6,035 nucleotides of DNA, taken from positions 1 to 6,035 of the forward strand of contig DJYX01000046.1 in the NCBI GenBank assembly GCA_002450295.1, written 5' to 3'. Of this stretch, positions 4,870 to 6,035 are shown one piece after another; position 1 is the stretch's first letter; each line of letters begins with the position of its first letter. Made by a program: the position numbers and the translations under genes. This DNA comes from Deltaproteobacteria bacterium UBA6967 (GTDB lineage Bacteria; SAR324; NAC60-12). The notes under the pieces were generated by a model that saw only the letters and a list, made by a program, of their open reading frames with translations, was not told where the DNA came from and did no database searches.

Positions 4870-6003
4870 GTGAATCGCTCAGCACTCTCAGCATTACTAG
4901 CAGAAAACACCTGGCACCTCCTGCCATACCATCTACCCCTTCGAAATAAACTTACCACCAAACAAGAATCAGATTTCCTCCGTAAAGGTCTATTGTTGTT
5001 TTGGCAGAGCGAGGTTGGCATTGTCTACGGTGAGGTTGCTCCTTTACCAGGGCTTCATTCAGAAAGTTTAGATGAGGCCAAATTATTGGTACAGAATCAC
5101 TTTCCGCATTTCATCAAAGAGTTAGAAGCCAGCAATGATAGTTGGCTTGAATTGAATTATCCAAAGGCACTTGCTCCTTCAGTAAAGTTTGGTTTTGAAA
5201 TGCTGGCGTTTCATTATCAATTTCTGAAAGAAAAAATTTCTTTGGCCGATTTTTTAAAACCAGAACCCAGCTTTCCCGTCTCATTAAATGGTCTGCTAAA
5301 CTGCTCTCTAGAAGGGTTAGAAAGTGAAATTGAACGTTGTAAAATTGTCGGTTACAAGACTGTCAAAATTAAAGTAGGCCGAAGGGAACTGGAGGAGGAT
5401 ATCCAAAGAGTGCGATTAGTTCGGAGACAGTGGACTGGTGTGGAAATTCGCCTGGACGCAAACCAAGCTTGGACACTGACAGAAGCTAAAGAAGTACTAA
5501 GCTCCTTAGCAGACTGTAATTTAGCTTACTGCGAAGAGCCTCTACAAAATCCTCAAGAACTGCCCCAACTTAGGAGATCTTGTGAAGTCAATTTAGCACT
5601 AGACGAGACCTTATGGAAAGATCCAGATTTAGCAAAAGCGATTCAAGATAACGTTCATGCATATATCCTCAAACCAGGAATCTTAGGGGGCTGGCAAGAG
5701 ACTCTAAAGTGGATAAATTCAGCAAAGTCAACTGGAATCCTACCCGTGTTGAGTAGTAGTTTTGAAAGTGGCATCGGGCACCTGTGGATTGCATTACTGG
5801 CTTCTTCCCATGTGTCAAGAGCACCCGCTGTTGGTCTTGATACGGCTTTCTGGTTTGAGAACGACTTGCTCAATCCATCCTTCTCAAGCCACATCCAAAA
5901 TGGACGCTTGATCTTACCTCAGAAGTGGCCAGAATTTTTTGAACTCAATATGAAAGTTTTGCAAACACCCCCTTCATTTTCTTTTCTAATCAAATTTATC
6001 TGA
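4870..6003 (+). CDS. menC: o-Succinylbenzoate synthase (MenC), enolase superfamily
   Basis: Dehydrates SHCHC to o-succinylbenzoate in the classical menaquinone pathway, using a divalent metal in the cytosol. 377 aa: an N-terminal capping domain (to about 130) and a (beta/alpha)-barrel. Active-site elements in order: SLNGLL (138-143), KIK (166-168, catalytic lysine pair), D196 in LDANQAW, E222 in CEEP and D245 in LDET (metal ligands), K268 in ILKPG (the opposite catalytic lysine), and SSSFESGIG (295-303). The last motif and the whole pattern favour OSBS, but dipeptide epimerases and N-succinylamino acid racemases share this scaffold, so substrate is not proven. The start is GTG 4870: an in-frame TGA lies at 4855-4857, no other usual start codon falls between them, and there is no clear Shine-Dalgarno. 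The last dozen residues are hydrophobic and look non-conserved. No other men gene is visible, though the window ends 32 nt later. Confidence 0.85.
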   Translation: MNRSALSALLAENTWHLLPYHLPLRNKLTTKQESDFLRKGLLLFWQSEVGIVYGEVAPLPGLHSESLDEAKLLVQNHFPHFIKELEASNDSWLELNYPKALAPSVKFGFEMLAFHYQFLKEKISLADFLKPEPSFPVSLNGLLNCSLEGLESEIERCKIVGYKTVKIKVGRRELEEDIQRVRLVRRQWTGVEIRLDANQAWTLTEAKEVLSSLADCNLAYCEEPLQNPQELPQLRRSCEVNLALDETLWKDPDLAKAIQDNVHAYILKPGILGGWQETLKWINSAKSTGILPVLSSSFESGIGHLWIALLASSHVSRAPAVGLDTAFWFENDLLNPSFSSHIQNGRLILPQKWPEFFELNMKVLQTPPSFSFLIKFI

Positions 6004-6035
6004 TCTACATTTCGCAATTTACTTTTCCTCCAAAT

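Overview
This window reads as a compact bacterial chromosome segment, all on the + strand. It holds six confident genes, one confidently called small gene of unknown role, and one doubtful microORF. The gene content (FtsZ, an FtsL-like protein, an FtsI-type transpeptidase, Bpt, MoaC, MenC) points to a Gram-negative, proteobacteria-like organism with peptidoglycan, molybdenum-cofactor and menaquinone pathways. An uncultivated delta-like or SAR324-like lineage would fit, but that is a guess from gene content, not a demonstrated assignment. No phage, IS, CRISPR, tRNA or rRNA signal was seen.

Layout: positions 1-101 are an AT-rich leader with a nearly perfect 24-nt palindrome (36-59) overlapping a possible promoter, followed by a Shine-Dalgarno and ftsZ (102-1076). 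A tight co-directional run follows: bpt (ATG at 1091), moaC (1806-2366, overlapping bpt by 11 nt), an ftsL-like gene (2311-2685, overlapping moaC by 56 nt) and an ftsI/PBP gene (2666-4453, overlapping ftsL by 20 nt). This spacing strongly suggests one transcript with translational coupling. A 215-nt gap (4454-4668) has phased A-tracts and a doubtful 42-codon ORF. It is followed by a 62-aa four-cysteine protein (4669-4857) and menC (4870-6003, GTG start). The last 32 nt show nothing recognisable.

Working together: FtsZ forms the cytokinetic ring, the FtsL-like protein belongs to the FtsQLB-type regulatory complex, and FtsI cross-links septal peptidoglycan. This is therefore a rearranged piece of the division and cell wall (dcw) cluster. 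Two genes from other pathways sit inside it: Bpt, an N-end-rule leucyltransferase, and MoaC, a molybdopterin-synthesis enzyme. mraZ, mraW, murE and the other mur genes are absent next to ftsL-ftsI.

The most unusual points are: (1) the FtsZ ends right after its globular core, with no linker or C-terminal tether peptide and no room for one before bpt; (2) the ftsZ-bpt-moaC-ftsL-ftsI order; (3) the palindrome before ftsZ; (4) the MoaC C-terminal tail encoded over the start of ftsL. I did not find convincing evidence of a wholly new defence or mobile system.
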